From Diplocarpon mali (taxonomy: Eukaryota; Ascomycota; Leotiomycetes; Helotiales; Drepanopezizaceae), in assembly GCA_024741835.1 (NCBI GenBank), contig JAENRP010000361.1, positions 1-42,284 on the forward strand: a stretch of 42,284 nt of DNA. Direction: 5' to 3'. Under the pieces are notes generated by a model, which worked only from the letters and a program-made list of their open reading frames with translations, searched no databases and was not told the origin of the DNA. A program made the position numbers and the translations under genes. Below, in pieces: positions 10,673 through 22,600 of this stretch (position 1 is its first letter; each line of letters begins with the position of its first letter).

Positions 10673-12400
10673 ATGCAAAAGCAACCTAAAGAACGGCCTC
10701 GACGTTCGGTCCCTTCCCGAACTTAAGAATCGAAAGAAGAGCTAATAGACTTAGCTAAAACAACTGTCGATAGTCAGTAGCTTTTAGCTGACTTTAAAAG
10801 AAATTGTAGAATCTGTAAGTTAAGGCATTTCCTGACTATAGCCCTTAGTAGGACGAAAACGTTATAGGAGGACCTTTTACTTTAAGAAAATCAATCTTAA
10901 GATAATAACGCTAGTACCTCTAAAGTTAAGCAACCTCTTAATTAGAAAGGATACCCCTTAAAACCCTGCAGATAACGAATCTCTTATACTAGCCGACTCT
11001 GCTAATAAGCCTCGACCAGCCCCCTCTTTAAAACGAACCTTATATAATATAGAAGATATATCGACCTCCTTTAAATAAGAAGCCTTAATCCGACCTATCT
11101 CCTATGCTAATATAAAGGCTAAGAGAGATAACTTCTTTATATTATTAAAGTTCTAAACTAAGGCGGGCAAAAGATCTACTATATATAAGGATTGACTAAT
11201 AGTAAAGGAACGCCTAGTAGAATACTACTATTAATATATTAAATAATAAGATTCGGTAGTTTAGAGTTTTTATAATTATATCTAAAGAATAGAAGGAGCG
11301 ACTATACCTATAATTGCGCAGCTGCAAAAAGAGCTTAAAACAACCTAAGAGATTAGCATATACTAGAAGAACTTAATAGAAGAGCAATAATGTACGAACT
11401 TAGCCAGCTAGCCGGCTACCCCTACTTTATAAAGCCGACCTCTCTTTGAAAATCCCTATAGAGATCCTCCTACTGCCTAGCTTAGACAGCCTATCGAAAG
11501 GGAACCTTATTCTAATACCCTTGACTTTAGAAGATAGAATCGAACCCTTAAACCTAGTTGCTAGGTCCGCTTAGTAAAGATCAAAGATCTAAACCCCTTT
11601 TTAAGTAAAAGAGATATTAAGGTCAAGGACTAGATCTTTAATATATAGTAGAAGATAAAGGTTAATTATATAGAGTTCTTTAATAAATCGGTCGCTTTAG
11701 CATATACTACTAGTTTAATAATAGGAGACGCTTAAAGCTTAATCTAAGATCGGCTTATAAAAGGATCTATTAGATAAATCGAGATAGCTATGTAATTATT
11801 CCGAATCTTATAAAGGGCCTATAGAGTTAGCAAAGAAATAGAGCGATAAATAGCTAAAGACAATTGGATAAAGCTTAAATAAGGAAATACCCCTTTTATA
11901 GCTATCTTAAGCCGACTTCTGCAGACTAGCTTCTAAACTAAGGAAGTTGATTAACGATTAATATAAGGCGCTCTAGGATAAGGTAAAAGTGTCTTTACTA
12001 AAGCAACTCTCCGACCGGAAGTTCGATCACTTTAAAGACTTGGCCGAATGGTTTATAAACGAGGAGAACTGATAACTCTGCCTCTTACTATAATGCTTTA
12101 ATTGAAACGAGTATTAGGTTAAAACTTCCAACTGGCCCTCCTCTACCTTTCGATAAATAGGACTTATATACTACAAATAAGCCTTAAGTCGTCTTTAAAA
12201 GGAATTAAGCACTACCCCTAGACCTTTAGTACTTAAAGATAATAAACGCGCCTTTTACAACCGAACCCTAAAGCTTAATAATACTTGCTATAAGTATAGA
12301 TAAAAAGGATACTATAGCTAAAACTGCTTCGAATAATATAAAATTATACTAATAGAAAAAGGTTGCGATAAACTAAAGAATAACGCTAAGACGATAGATA
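10673..12400 (+). pseudogene. gag: Element A gag with zinc knuckle
   Basis: The first ATG after the 5' LTR is at 10673 and opens MQKQPKERPRRSVPSRT. A gag-like helical region follows (VKVSLLKQLSDRKFDHFKDL at about 11990-12050). A CCHC zinc knuckle is at 12286-12327, reading CYKYR*KGYYS*NC. The second Cys and the His have become Tyr, and two Gln codons have become stops, all by RIP-type changes. The coherent reading frame changes at least three times (10673 in one phase, 11013-12090 in another, the knuckle in a third), so small indels are present besides RIP. The product would be the capsid and nucleocapsid of the element. Confidence 0.8.
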
Positions 12401-12529
12401 ATATAAAGGAATTAGAAATGAATTGCTTTAGGATTTCAAGTATTACTCTTAAAGTGCAACTGATACTAGGAATCAGTCGACCTATCTAGGCTTATTAGAG
12501 GATATTAATTTATAACCTAATGCCGACTC

Positions 12530-15357
12530 TATTAAAAAGGTTACTATACTGACCTAATAGCCCTAATAGACTGCAGGGCTAATGCCTTAGGAATTATCAA
12601 TCGTAAGATACTCCCCTCCTTAACTATATAGCTAAAGCTACCGACTTACTACCTTAAGAGACCGATCCCCTTATAAGGATTTAATAGATAACCTAGCGAG
12701 GCTATTCGATAGGTTATATAAATAGATATTATAATTGATAAATACAACTTTAAAGGACAGTTCTTCTTAGCCGCCGACTTAGGCTTATATAATATAATCT
12801 TAAGTCGCAAGTAGCTAGCCGAATAAGACGTAATCATTGATTGTAAGAGGAAGAAGCTATATTAGCCTGACGTTTATCAATTAGATCAATAGGACGCCGA
12901 CTAGAGAGACTAGCAATAGCTTAATAAAACTAGTATCCTCAGACTGCCGAAAGCTTTTAAAGACCCCTTGATTAAGTCTAAGGATATACTAATATAAGAC
13001 TTTAATATACGCCTAACTAATTATAAATAATAAAGAGAGGAACTTAATATTAATACCCTTTAACTGATAAGTATAAATATATTAATAATCTTAAGGCCAG
13101 CCTTTAAAGTTAGCCTCTATTAAACTAATACTAAGATCAAGTCGGTTATACTTATAGAACTAGATTATCTCTTTAAAAAAAGAAATAGAAGGACCTCTTA
13201 TATCCTAACTTAATATAAAGCTATTATTCGCTATTTAAACTTAAGGATAGATAGGACCCTAATTTATATAATAGAAGAGGAAGAACCTAATGCGCTTAGT
13301 AAGTATAATGCTCTAAGACCTTAGGAGGCCTACGAGTTATATGCCAAGTTACTACCCTTCCTTTACAACCTAGCTATATACTTTTTTAAAAGCGCTGCGA
13401 ATACGCTACTTCTATCGCGGCTAATCAATTATAAGATTAAGTTTAAAGGACTACTACTAATAATGAAAACCGCCTACTTATATAAAATAAGCAAGCCTGA
13501 ACTTGAGAAGATAAGGGAATACTTTATAGATAATTTAAAGAAGGGATTTATATAACTATTTAATACTACCTTCTTATCGCTTGTCCTATTTATAAAGAAA
13601 CTTAAAGGCGGCCTACGGTTTTACATTAACTACTAGGAGTTGAATAGACTTATTAAAAAAGACTAGTACCCTTTCCTTTTAATTATAGAAACCCTTAACC
13701 GACTTAGGAATATGATGCTCTTTATAAAGCTCGATATCTACTATATATTCTATTGTATCCTAATAGACCTTAACTTTATAATATAAGCAGTCTTTAGGAT
13801 AAGGTATAGCTCCTTTAAACTAATAGTACTCCCCTTTAAACTATGTAATAGCCTAGCTACCTTTTAATAGTATATTAATACTATCTTAATAGAATACTTA
13901 AACGACTTTTACTTTATATATATTAATAATATCTTAATCTTTTTAAAAACTAAGGAAGAGCACTAATGCTATATTAGATAGGTCTTAGATAGACTATGCG
14001 AAGCTGGCCTATAGGTTAATATTAAGAAGTGCGAATTCGAAGTTATTAGTATTAGATTCCTAGGGTTTATTATTATTAATTAAAGAGTGTAGGTCGACCC
14101 TATTAAGGTTAAGGTTATTAAAGAATAGATCCTCTTATTAATAAAGAAATAAGTATAGTCGTTCTTAGGATTCTGCAACTTCTACTAGAGATTTATTAAA
14201 GCCTATAGTCGAATTGCGCGCCCCTTCAACTAGCTAATAATAAAGGAGACTAGCCTAACGTTTGTCTTAACTAAGGAATAATAAGACGCATTCGAATAAT
14301 TGAAGAAGCGGCTATTAAATGCGCCTACCTTACTATACTTTAAAAACCACCGACTAATAAGGATTAAGACCGACTGCTTAGACCTAGCGGCGGCTAAAGT
14401 GCTTAGCTAAAAAGATAAGGATAATGAATAATAGCACCTTATCGCCTTTTTCTCTAAAGGATTATAAAATGCAGAATTATATTACGAAATCTATAATAAA
14501 GAGATACTAGTAATTATACTAGCTTTAAAAGAATAGGATGTAGAATTATAAAGTATATTAAGCTTTTTAGTGATTACCGATTATAAAGCTCTAAAGTACT
14601 TTAGAATTAAAAAACTCTTTAATAAACGATAAATCCGATAGATGGATATACTCTTAAGATATAATTATTAGATCACCTATTGCTTTAGAAAGGAGAATAT
14701 AATAGCTGATATACTATTATAGAAAGATAAACTTACGCCTATTTAAAAAGCTGTAAAAGAAGCCGAGAGAACCTATTAGCTTTTTAACCTAGCTAGTATT
14801 ATTTAGGATCGTCTTATAATAGCTCTAGTCGACCCTATAGCACTTAAGAACCACTCTTCTATTGATAATTTCCGGATAATAAAAGAAGTCTTTAATGCTA
14901 ACCGGACCTATAAGTCGCTGCAATTAAAATAAGAAAAAGCTTTTAGAAAAGAGACTCCTTAGACCCTATTAAAGGATAGACTACTCCTATATAATAGAAG
15001 GCTAGTAGTTCTTAAAGAATCGGATAATCTCCGCACCTGCCTACTTTACTAAATCCATAATAGCATATCGATAGCTTACCCTAGTAGAACCAAGACTATA
15101 CAGTTCCTTTAATACTACTACTAGTGGCCTATATACCGCCGCGATATAGAGAGGTATATTACTAACTATTATAACTGCCGACGTTTATATAAACCTTAAG
15201 ATAAGACGCCAGGACTCCTTAAACTACTGCCTATCCCCTTATATATATAGGACGACCTATCTATGGACTTCTATACTCTTAGATCAATTAGCAATAGCTG
15301 CGATACTATATTCGTTATAGTTAACCGACTCTTTAAGCGGTATATCTGCCTACTAAT
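12530..15357 (+). pseudogene. pol: Element A pol part 1: protease, RT, RNase H, integrase N-terminal half
   Basis: From about 12530 to 15357 one phase is kept. The protease has LIDCRANALGIINRK (12560 onward) and NFKGQFFLAADLGLYNIIL (12740-12800). Reverse transcriptase shows YPFLLIIETLNRLRNMMLF and, at about 13919-13930, YINN in place of YIDD, so both catalytic Asp codons have mutated to Asn. RNase H runs about 14340-14720, with NAELYYEIYNKEILVIILAL. The integrase zinc-binding region is near 15045-15190 (HNSISIAYPSRTKTI, then NYYNCRRLYK) and the core starts DDLSMDFYTL. The frame stops at ...YICLLI where element B is inserted. Removing B with one copy of CTAAT restores CLLIIKKATARTAASLF in frame. 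Confidence 0.92.
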
Positions 15358-15656
15358 TGTTGGTACGCAGATTCCTATACAGGAGGCAAGCTGCCCTTGT
15401 TCCTAGGGTCATCCTATATAGCTATACCATATGCGATATAAGGGGTTTCGTATATATTTCAAACGGCTATTTAGCCGTCGGACTTCGGAAGGATATCTAT
15501 ATGCAGCTAAGAGGGACTATAGGAGGGAGGATATTTATAGGTATAAAGGTACTATCTCAGTTATATAGAGATAGATAGATATTATAATAGATTCTTTTTA
15601 ATAATAAGTACTTAATTATATTTATATAAATATCGATTACTAGTATAAAACCTATA
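15358..15656 (+). repeat. Element B left LTR
   Basis: A 299-bp repeat whose partner is 27215-27392 joined to 32925-33045, also 299 bp after removal of element C. A 73-codon ORF inside it is fortuitous. Confidence 0.95.
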
Positions 15657-16050
15657 CTAATTAGTAGTAGCACCTTTACTATAAATAGCAAGGTTATTAA
15701 ACTGAAGAATTCTTTCTTAATTTAAGGAGTACTTGATTGTATTTCCGGCTTACTTTAAATACTAACCTAAACGTACGAAGTAATATCAGTTACTACTAAA
15801 GGGGAAAAGGCGAAAGGTACGCAAATTGAGCTAGAGTTATTACTTTAAAGGTAGATACTATCCTCCTTTACCTATATTCTATTACGCATTATAATTAAGG
15901 TAAAACCGGAGTGCAATCGGTATCCTAACTATAATTAGATAATAGTATAATAATACGCAAAATACACTTATATCGGACTTCTTTTAGACCCTATTAGGGC
16001 GTAGAGCAATATTCGGATAATATTAGGAAATAACTAAAGGGAGACTATTA
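15657..16050 (+). other. Leader of element B, noncoding
   Basis: This stretch lies between the left LTR and the gag ATG. It begins CTAATTAGTAGTAGCACC, a possible degraded primer-binding site that I cannot match to a tRNA by eye. No coding frame is recognisable. Confidence 0.5.
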
Positions 16051-17913
16051 ATGCCACTTAATCTAAAGCAACCCTAGATACTAAAGGACCTTAAAAGGGA
16101 TATAAGACCCTAGGAGGATTAACTAAGCGAAAAGGCCCTTAAACTAAAAGACCTATATATAAAGAACTTCCAAAAGATACTATAAGATGGCAAAAGGAGA
16201 GGGTTATACCTTACTAAGGACTTTTAAAAGGAGTTCTAAGATTAAATAGTTAGCGATTTTAAATCGCTAGATAAGGACGTTCGATAATACCTAAGGGACG
16301 ACCTTCGATACTATAGAGTATACGTTTAATACAAGAAGGGCGTTTCGATCGGCTAAGCACTTTTCGATATAGTATACTAGGAAGGGAATAAGTAGCTAAA
16401 AGATCAGCTAGAATCATAGACTTAAGAAGTACCGAACTCAGTTATAGCACAATCTCCGAGATATAAAACAAGGTCTACTTTAGAATTTGCCGAATCTATG
16501 CGAATAAGCGAGCCACCTGCTTAAAGGGTTACTATAGCTGAATAAGAGATACTACGCTAAGACTCGCTTTAGTAAAGACACTTTAAATATAATAATAATA
16601 CTTCGTAAGACAACCTATATAAAGTAGACACTTTAAGATAAATAACCGAACGATATAACCCTAAAAGAATACTATATCAACCTTAGTTAAGATAAACCTT
16701 AGTTACGCAATACCTAAAGATCCCGAATCTAATACTAATACCGCCGATCTAATTAAGAGATAGATTATTACTACCCTTTACTATAAGGAGAGGTTTAAGA
16801 GCGCTTCTAGACCTAAACTAAAGCGACGCTTAACTATCTTAATATATTATAAAACCTTTAACTTCGGATCAGGCTAAAACTCTTATAAATCTAAGTAAGA
16901 TATACATTAAGGAAACTTAATACTTAAGCAGGAAGGATCACCTTAATAAGAAGCTTTATATATTCGCCGATTTATGCCAAAGAGCCTTTATAAACTAGAG
17001 TATATAATAAAGAGCGTTTCCTTCTATACTATAAGACTTAGCCTTAACCTACTACTATTAGTACCTATAAAATAAGAACTTTAAGTTTACCGACCTAGTA
17101 GAGGCCATTCGGGCCAATTACAAGACCGAAGAGAGAAGTAGTAGATTCCTAAAGAGGTGGTTTCGGCTGATATTTGACCTATTCCGATAAGAGGACTATT
17201 AGAAGGGGAAACCGATCCTAACCCAACTTAAGAACTATATTAAGGAGCTGCAAAACTTGCAATTAGGCCTATATGCTAGTATAAGGAACGATCGATCTAT
17301 TAAAGACAGACTTATATAAGGTATTTCTAGCAATCGGCTATTTCAAATAGTACTTTTTAAGCTATTAGCGACCTTCCTAGCTCTATTAGATAGCTTATAG
17401 GCTTGCGTAAGAGTAATTGCCTAAGACGGACTATCTAGACCCTAATACCCTGGTTTAGCTACTAATAGACCCTGATATCATTTAACTAAGGAGCAAAGGC
17501 AATCTATAGCGCACTTTTCGAATAGAAAGATAAAGTTTACCTAAGGTAATAAGAGAGGAATAACCTTCTAATTAAAACTAAGCTATATAAGGTGTATTAT
17601 ATACTAGAAAAAGGACTGCTATAATAGCAAGCACTTAGAAGAAGAAAGAGCCGCTTAGAAATCTCGCTATATAGCAAGCCGATAAGCCGAAGGGTATAAG
17701 CTAATAGATAAAACATATAAGGCATACCTCTTATAAGAAGAAAACGGAGCATATTCGAAAGGCAATAGGACTGATAAGGATAAATAGGAAACGTCTTCAG
17801 AAGAGGAGGACCAAGCAATTAGCGAACCTAAGGATAGTAATATCAACTTTACTATAGTATTCCTAGCTTCTAAGAAGGAATATGACTCGAGAACCGTGCT
17901 TGACCAGACCTGA
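16051..17913 (+). pseudogene. gag: Element B gag with a CCCH-type zinc knuckle
   Basis: ATG at 16051 (MPLNLKQP) to TGA at 17911-17913 is one continuous phase of about 620 codons, broken only by point stops. A helical region near 17086-17250 includes FTDLVEAIRANYKTEERS, RFLKRWFRLIFDLF and LTQLKNYIKELQNLQLGLYA, which resembles the gag domain of ascomycete LTR elements. A knuckle at 17593-17634 reads CIIY*KKDCYNSKH. With Tyr for the second Cys this is CX2CX4CX4H, a fungal gag variant. An acidic tail follows (SEEEDQAISEPKDSN). The absence of indels over 1.86 kb suggests RIP came soon after insertion. No pol follows; element D interrupts B 187 bp downstream. Confidence 0.8.
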
Positions 17914-18099
17914 AAAGGTCCTAGGTTAACGATATCCGATATTTTTAATTGCGAGCTATTGGCAAGTTTTTTTTATTTTTTTTATTTTACTATAAGATAT
18001 ATTCCTACACTTGCTATTACTACTTTCTTTTATCTTTTCTTGCTTACCTGCGCGTACTTGCATTTTTTTATCACTCAAGCAGTACTTAAGAAGGAGGTT

Positions 18100-18296
18100 T
18101 GTGGTGCGGTCGGCTGGAGGGCCTTTATTGGGTCGCTTAAGAGGCTCGCAGAAGTAGGAGAAGATGATTGATTGTATTATTGTCTAGTATATATATAGTA
18201 AGGAGACTTCGGAAAGAAAAGGGAGAGTCTATGACTTAGCAGAGTTATATAAAGGGTCTTTAGAATAAGTAGAGACTCTGCCTATTTTATATAATA
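18100..18296 (-). repeat. Element D LTR (3' LTR of the minus-strand element)
   Basis: A 197-bp partner of 25456-25652. The right end is heavily mutated (TTTTATATAATA against TTCTGCACGATA in the other copy). Differences are transitions in the parts compared. Confidence 0.95.
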
Positions 18297-18306
18297 TACC
18301 CCTTAG
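18297..18306 (-). other. Polypurine tract of element D
   Basis: The minus strand reads TAAGGGGTA directly before the 3' LTR, the same arrangement as the AAAGGGGTA tract of copia element C. Confidence 0.65.
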
Positions 18307-18309
18307 TTA

Positions 18310-19600
18310 GGCGATGCTCTTAGAATCGCTTAGCTATATAGATAAAATAAAAGAAAGAATAGCAGTTATAAAGAAAAGAGGCTCTATCTTATATGCTACC
18401 CCTTTAAAGGTCGTTTCTACTAAAATAAGAAAGGTTGCTATAGGTAATAAGCGTTCTTAAGAATCTTCATAATTCTACGCTAGTGCTTTATTAGGCTTTC
18501 TATAGAGTATTTCTATTATAGAGGTTCTCCTTCCCTTCTTTTAAAAATAACCCTCCTTTATTATTTAAAATATTGTCTTTATACTAATAATTTTTAAATA
18601 TAAAAGGAACTCCTACTTATTATAGCCCTGGCCGCCCTTGCAAATTAAGACCCTTGGAATCCTTATACCTTATATCGCACTAACTTTGCGCTAGGTTGCT
18701 GGCGCTCCCTTAGGAGCTATAACCCTTTCCCGGTCCTCTTAGCGCCTGCTAGGAAACGTGCCGCCGCCGCCGTCGCCCTTGCCGCCGCCGCTACCTAAGA
18801 GCCCCGCCCCTACTATACGCTATATGCCTAAGCCTACGATAGAGCGCAATAACGCATGCGTATATTATATTGTATATAAGAGTATTAGTAATTTCGATTA
18901 TCGGTGCTTTAATAGCACCTTTAATATATATTGCGTTTATTATATAATATTAAGCAATAGCTACTAGTAGGCTAGCGGACCTCTCTTTACCTCTTAAGAG
19001 GCTATTATAACGGCCTATACCCGCGGTGCTTTTAAGAAGGAGGTAGTGCTACTACTTAATATAATAAAGGGTACGCTTTAGAGCTTTTATAGTATATCTT
19101 ATTAAGTCTTATTAAGTTTTAAGCTAATTTTAAAAGATAGGAGCAATTAGATCCTAGTGCTAGGAGGGCTTACTACTCTTGCGAGTAGTAGTATCGCTGC
19201 CTCCCTTGCTCTTAGTGTACTATTCCTATTCGCTCTCGGCCCTTTTGGCTCGGACCTATTTGCCTTTGCCATCGCTGCCGCCGCTCTTATCCCCTTTGCC
19301 TCTGCTATTATAGCTGCTGCTATAGTCTCTCCCTTTGTCTCCCTAGCCCTTGCTATCGCCGCTCCTACTGTCGCTGCCGCCCTTGCTGCACCCCCCGCCT
19401 TCGCCCTTGCTATCGCTAGTATATTCGCCAGCAGGCCTTTAGCTAAAGGAGTGCCTTTAGGCCTCTCTTAAGAGGAGATCTATATAGGGCTTATAGCTAT
19501 AGCGTCTTAGCTCTTAGCCCTAGCTAAGAGAATCTAAAAGAAGGTCGCGCCTTATAATAGCAGCTTAGGAATATTATCTATTTTATATTTTTAAAAAAGG
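18310..19600 (-). other. Extra 3' region of element D with GC-rich low-complexity blocks
   Basis: This stretch lies between the RNase H end and the polypurine tract. Most of it is AT-rich, but two blocks (about 18740-18815 and 19190-19450) are GC-rich because they lack CA/TG targets. On the minus strand the first can be read as LLGSGGGKGDGGGGTFPS and the second as CSKGGSDSRSGDSKG or, in another phase, as an Ala/Lys/Arg-rich sequence. Frames between them are broken. It could be a decayed accessory ORF encoding a Gly/Ser/Lys-rich protein, or a noncoding insert. The Ala-rich plus-strand ORF at 19157-19471 is antisense to this and is not believed. Confidence 0.35.
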
Positions 19601-19689
19601 AGAAGCTTTTATAGTACACTTTATAAGAGAAAACAAATAAATATAATTATAAGAGAGTAAGAGCTTATAAGTATAAGTCTCTTAGCAAT

Positions 19690-22600
19690 AAGTGACTACT
19701 TATTAGCGAGTACAAGTTGCTAAACGATTATTTAAAAGCTTTAGAGGTTTAATAAACGAATAAAGCTTTTAAACTTCTAATAGTTTAGGTTCTTAATAAG
19801 CCTATTTGCATATATCTCCTTAATAGGAAGGTAGATTATTTAAAAGCTTCCTTTCTAATACTCTTAATAGATCTATATATTACTAATTTCGATATATTAA
19901 AGGCTTATCTTAATCTTCTTATTCTTTATAATAATTAGCTAAATCGTCTATTAGTTATTATAATATATATTCCATTTAAAGAGGAAGTTTATGCGAATCT
20001 CTTTAAAGAGGCGTATTATAGCTATTATCTCCTTTATAATAGAAACTATATTATAGAGTTCTACTTTAGTAGAGGAGAGCGTAATAGTCGCTTAGCGATT
20101 TGCTTTTTAAATAATCAGTCCTTTAAATAGGAAGAAGATATATCCTTAAGAGGATCTGCAGGTCTTTTAATTATCTTTAAAAGAAGCATTTAAAGACGCA
20201 ACTAATTAGTATTCCTTAGCCTTAAAGCTATAGGCAATTCCTAAGAAGCGTATACTATATAAGTATTAAAGCGTCTAGTCTATAGCTAAAAGGTACTTAA
20301 AGCTTAGATTAGTTAGAAAGAAAGATAGTTAAAAGGCTATAAATGCAATGTCCAAGCGTATTATAATCGCTATATAAAGAATAAAGCCTATTTTTTCTTA
20401 ATACTCCTTTACCTTTTCTAAGAAAGCTTGCCCTAAGTTCTTAATAAACTCCTTCTTTAATAGTAGAGTATTAAACACTTTCCTTATATTAGCTCCGAAC
20501 TTTTAAGCGATCTTCTTAATATAGGTATTATAAATTAAGGAGATCCTCTTTGCCTTCCTATTTTAAATAATCCTTACTTTAAGGAACTAGGAGATATCTT
20601 TTATAATAGTAAGCTTATATGCCCTCTTTAGGTCTTCAATTAGATGAGTCGCCTAATCTAAGTTAAAGGCCTTATATAATACTTAAATATCGTTAATATA
20701 AAATGCTATAAAGACTATATGATCTTTTATTATAAAAATATAAGGCTCTTTACTTAATAGCTTAAGTTAAAGGCCTTTAAGTGTTCCTATAAAGTTCTTA
20801 TACTATAGTGCTAAAGAGTCTTTTAGCTTATAAAGCGCGCGGTCTAGTTCTACTACTATACTAGGGCGCTTAAAGCCATTTAGTAAGAAGCATATGACTA
20901 GAGCACTCCTTAGGTCTTTAAGAGTATTGATAAATGCATTAATAATATCGAACTACTTTACTTTTATATTAAAGTATATAGTAAGTGCTATTAGTATTTT
21001 GAAAGACCTTATTATAAGCGTAGCTGCGTAGGTTGAGAAAATTGAAGCTTTATCTTAGAGATCCCTTTATATAATTAGCTATAATCGGCACTTTAGAAGC
21101 TTGCTAAAGCTATTGACTTTATAAGTAAAAACCTATTTTAATAGTATTAGCAAAGGCTTTAAGTAGTCCTTTCGCACGATTCTTTAGCAACTTTGAGATT
21201 TTAGATTCCTAATCTCCTAGTGCCCTTTTTCCTTAAATCGTTTGCTAAAAGGGTGCTTTTCTAAGTCTAGCTATCCTTTTAGAGGCTTTAGTAGAAAGCC
21301 TTAGTATTATAGGCAGTTAGAAGACTGCGCTCTATCCTTTGCTTAATTATTAATTATAGCTTTAATAATTATATAAACTATTAAATAGTCCTTCCTATCC
21401 TCCTTTATCTATTCATTTGCTTAAAAGGTTAATATAAACTCTTGCGTATATAAGGAGTAAGGTAAATTAATATCACTTTAAAAGAGCATATGCTTTAGAG
21501 TAGTAGTATATACTTTTAAAGTCTCCTATTGCTTAATGCTTAAGTGTCTTATTCTCTTTTGCTTAAGAAGAGGGAGTTCCTTTTTACACTTTTCTTTATA
21601 AGTTTCCTCTTTTATTTTTATTATTATTAAAGGTTCCTTTAAGAGTCTAGGTAGCTCTATCTCTTAAGCCTATAGTCTTTAAGCTAGTATTATAACTTAA
21701 GGTATTATATTATTAAGGCCTATTCCTCTTATTAGATCGCTTCTTATAAGACTATTAGAGCTCTTCCTAAATCTTAGTAGGAGTACCTTTAGCCTTCTAT
21801 TAGAGTTTACTAAGGCTTACCTTTATAATTAAAGACTCTATCTTAAAGCCCTTAAGCTATCTTTATTCTTATATAGAATAGTAGTTAAAGATCTGCCGAT
21901 CGCCTTATATAACTTATCTTTAAAGACTCCTTTAAAGTCGTCTATAGTTCCTTTTTTAATAAGGCCTCTATAAGGAATTATTACCCTTAAGCTCTAATTG
22001 CTATTTGCCTTTTTAAAAACTAGCGAAGTGGCTTTTAGTTCGCTTGCTTCTACTCTTAAGTTTCTAAGCAGGTCTTTTAAAGAATTTAGATTTAAGTTAA
22101 GGCCTTTTATATTATTAATTAAAGGCTATAGAGCAGCGTTAGTCTATAATATAGGCTCTTCTTATATAGCGGCTTCTTTTGCAGCGATTGCGTTTAACTT
22201 TGCGATAAGCTTTGATTCTTTGAAAATACCTTTGAACTTAGCGTCTTAAGCTCCCTCTCCCTTTTTAATTAATTAGAGGGTTATCTTAAGTTCCTAATAT
22301 AATATAAGGTTTGCGCGCTTAGCTTCTGGACTATAGAAGAAAGACTTATCGAATTTGATATTATAAGTTATTATTACTTGCTAAAGTATAAGAATCTAGA
22401 TTTTATAAATATTAAAGGTAATATATTTTATTAAGTAACCTAGGTACCTTTATAGTTTAATTTTAAAGGTTTGGCGGTCCCTTCTTGCCTTCCTCTCTTT
22501 AATTAAAGGGTATACGTAAGCGCTATATATATAAATGCGACTTTAATCAGGCTTTAAGCTTACTATTATCTACTTAATAAGTAGTAGCTTATAAAATCGA

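Noticed and set aside
15357..15578. ORFs in LTRs (this one, 8577-8774 minus, 27354-27542 minus)
   Set aside because: They lie inside LTRs and are not conserved between LTR partners.
17959..18171. 70-codon ORF with a Phe/Tyr-rich hydrophobic stretch after B gag
   Set aside because: It spans the end of B's unique sequence, the AGGTT duplication and the start of D's LTR, so it did not exist before D inserted.
19157..19471. 104-codon Ala/Leu-rich plus-strand ORF, looks like a membrane protein
   Set aside because: It is antisense to the 3' extension of element D in a GC-rich low-complexity block. Its hydrophobicity follows from Gly/Ser/Lys-type codons on the other strand, and it has no neighbours or signals of its own.
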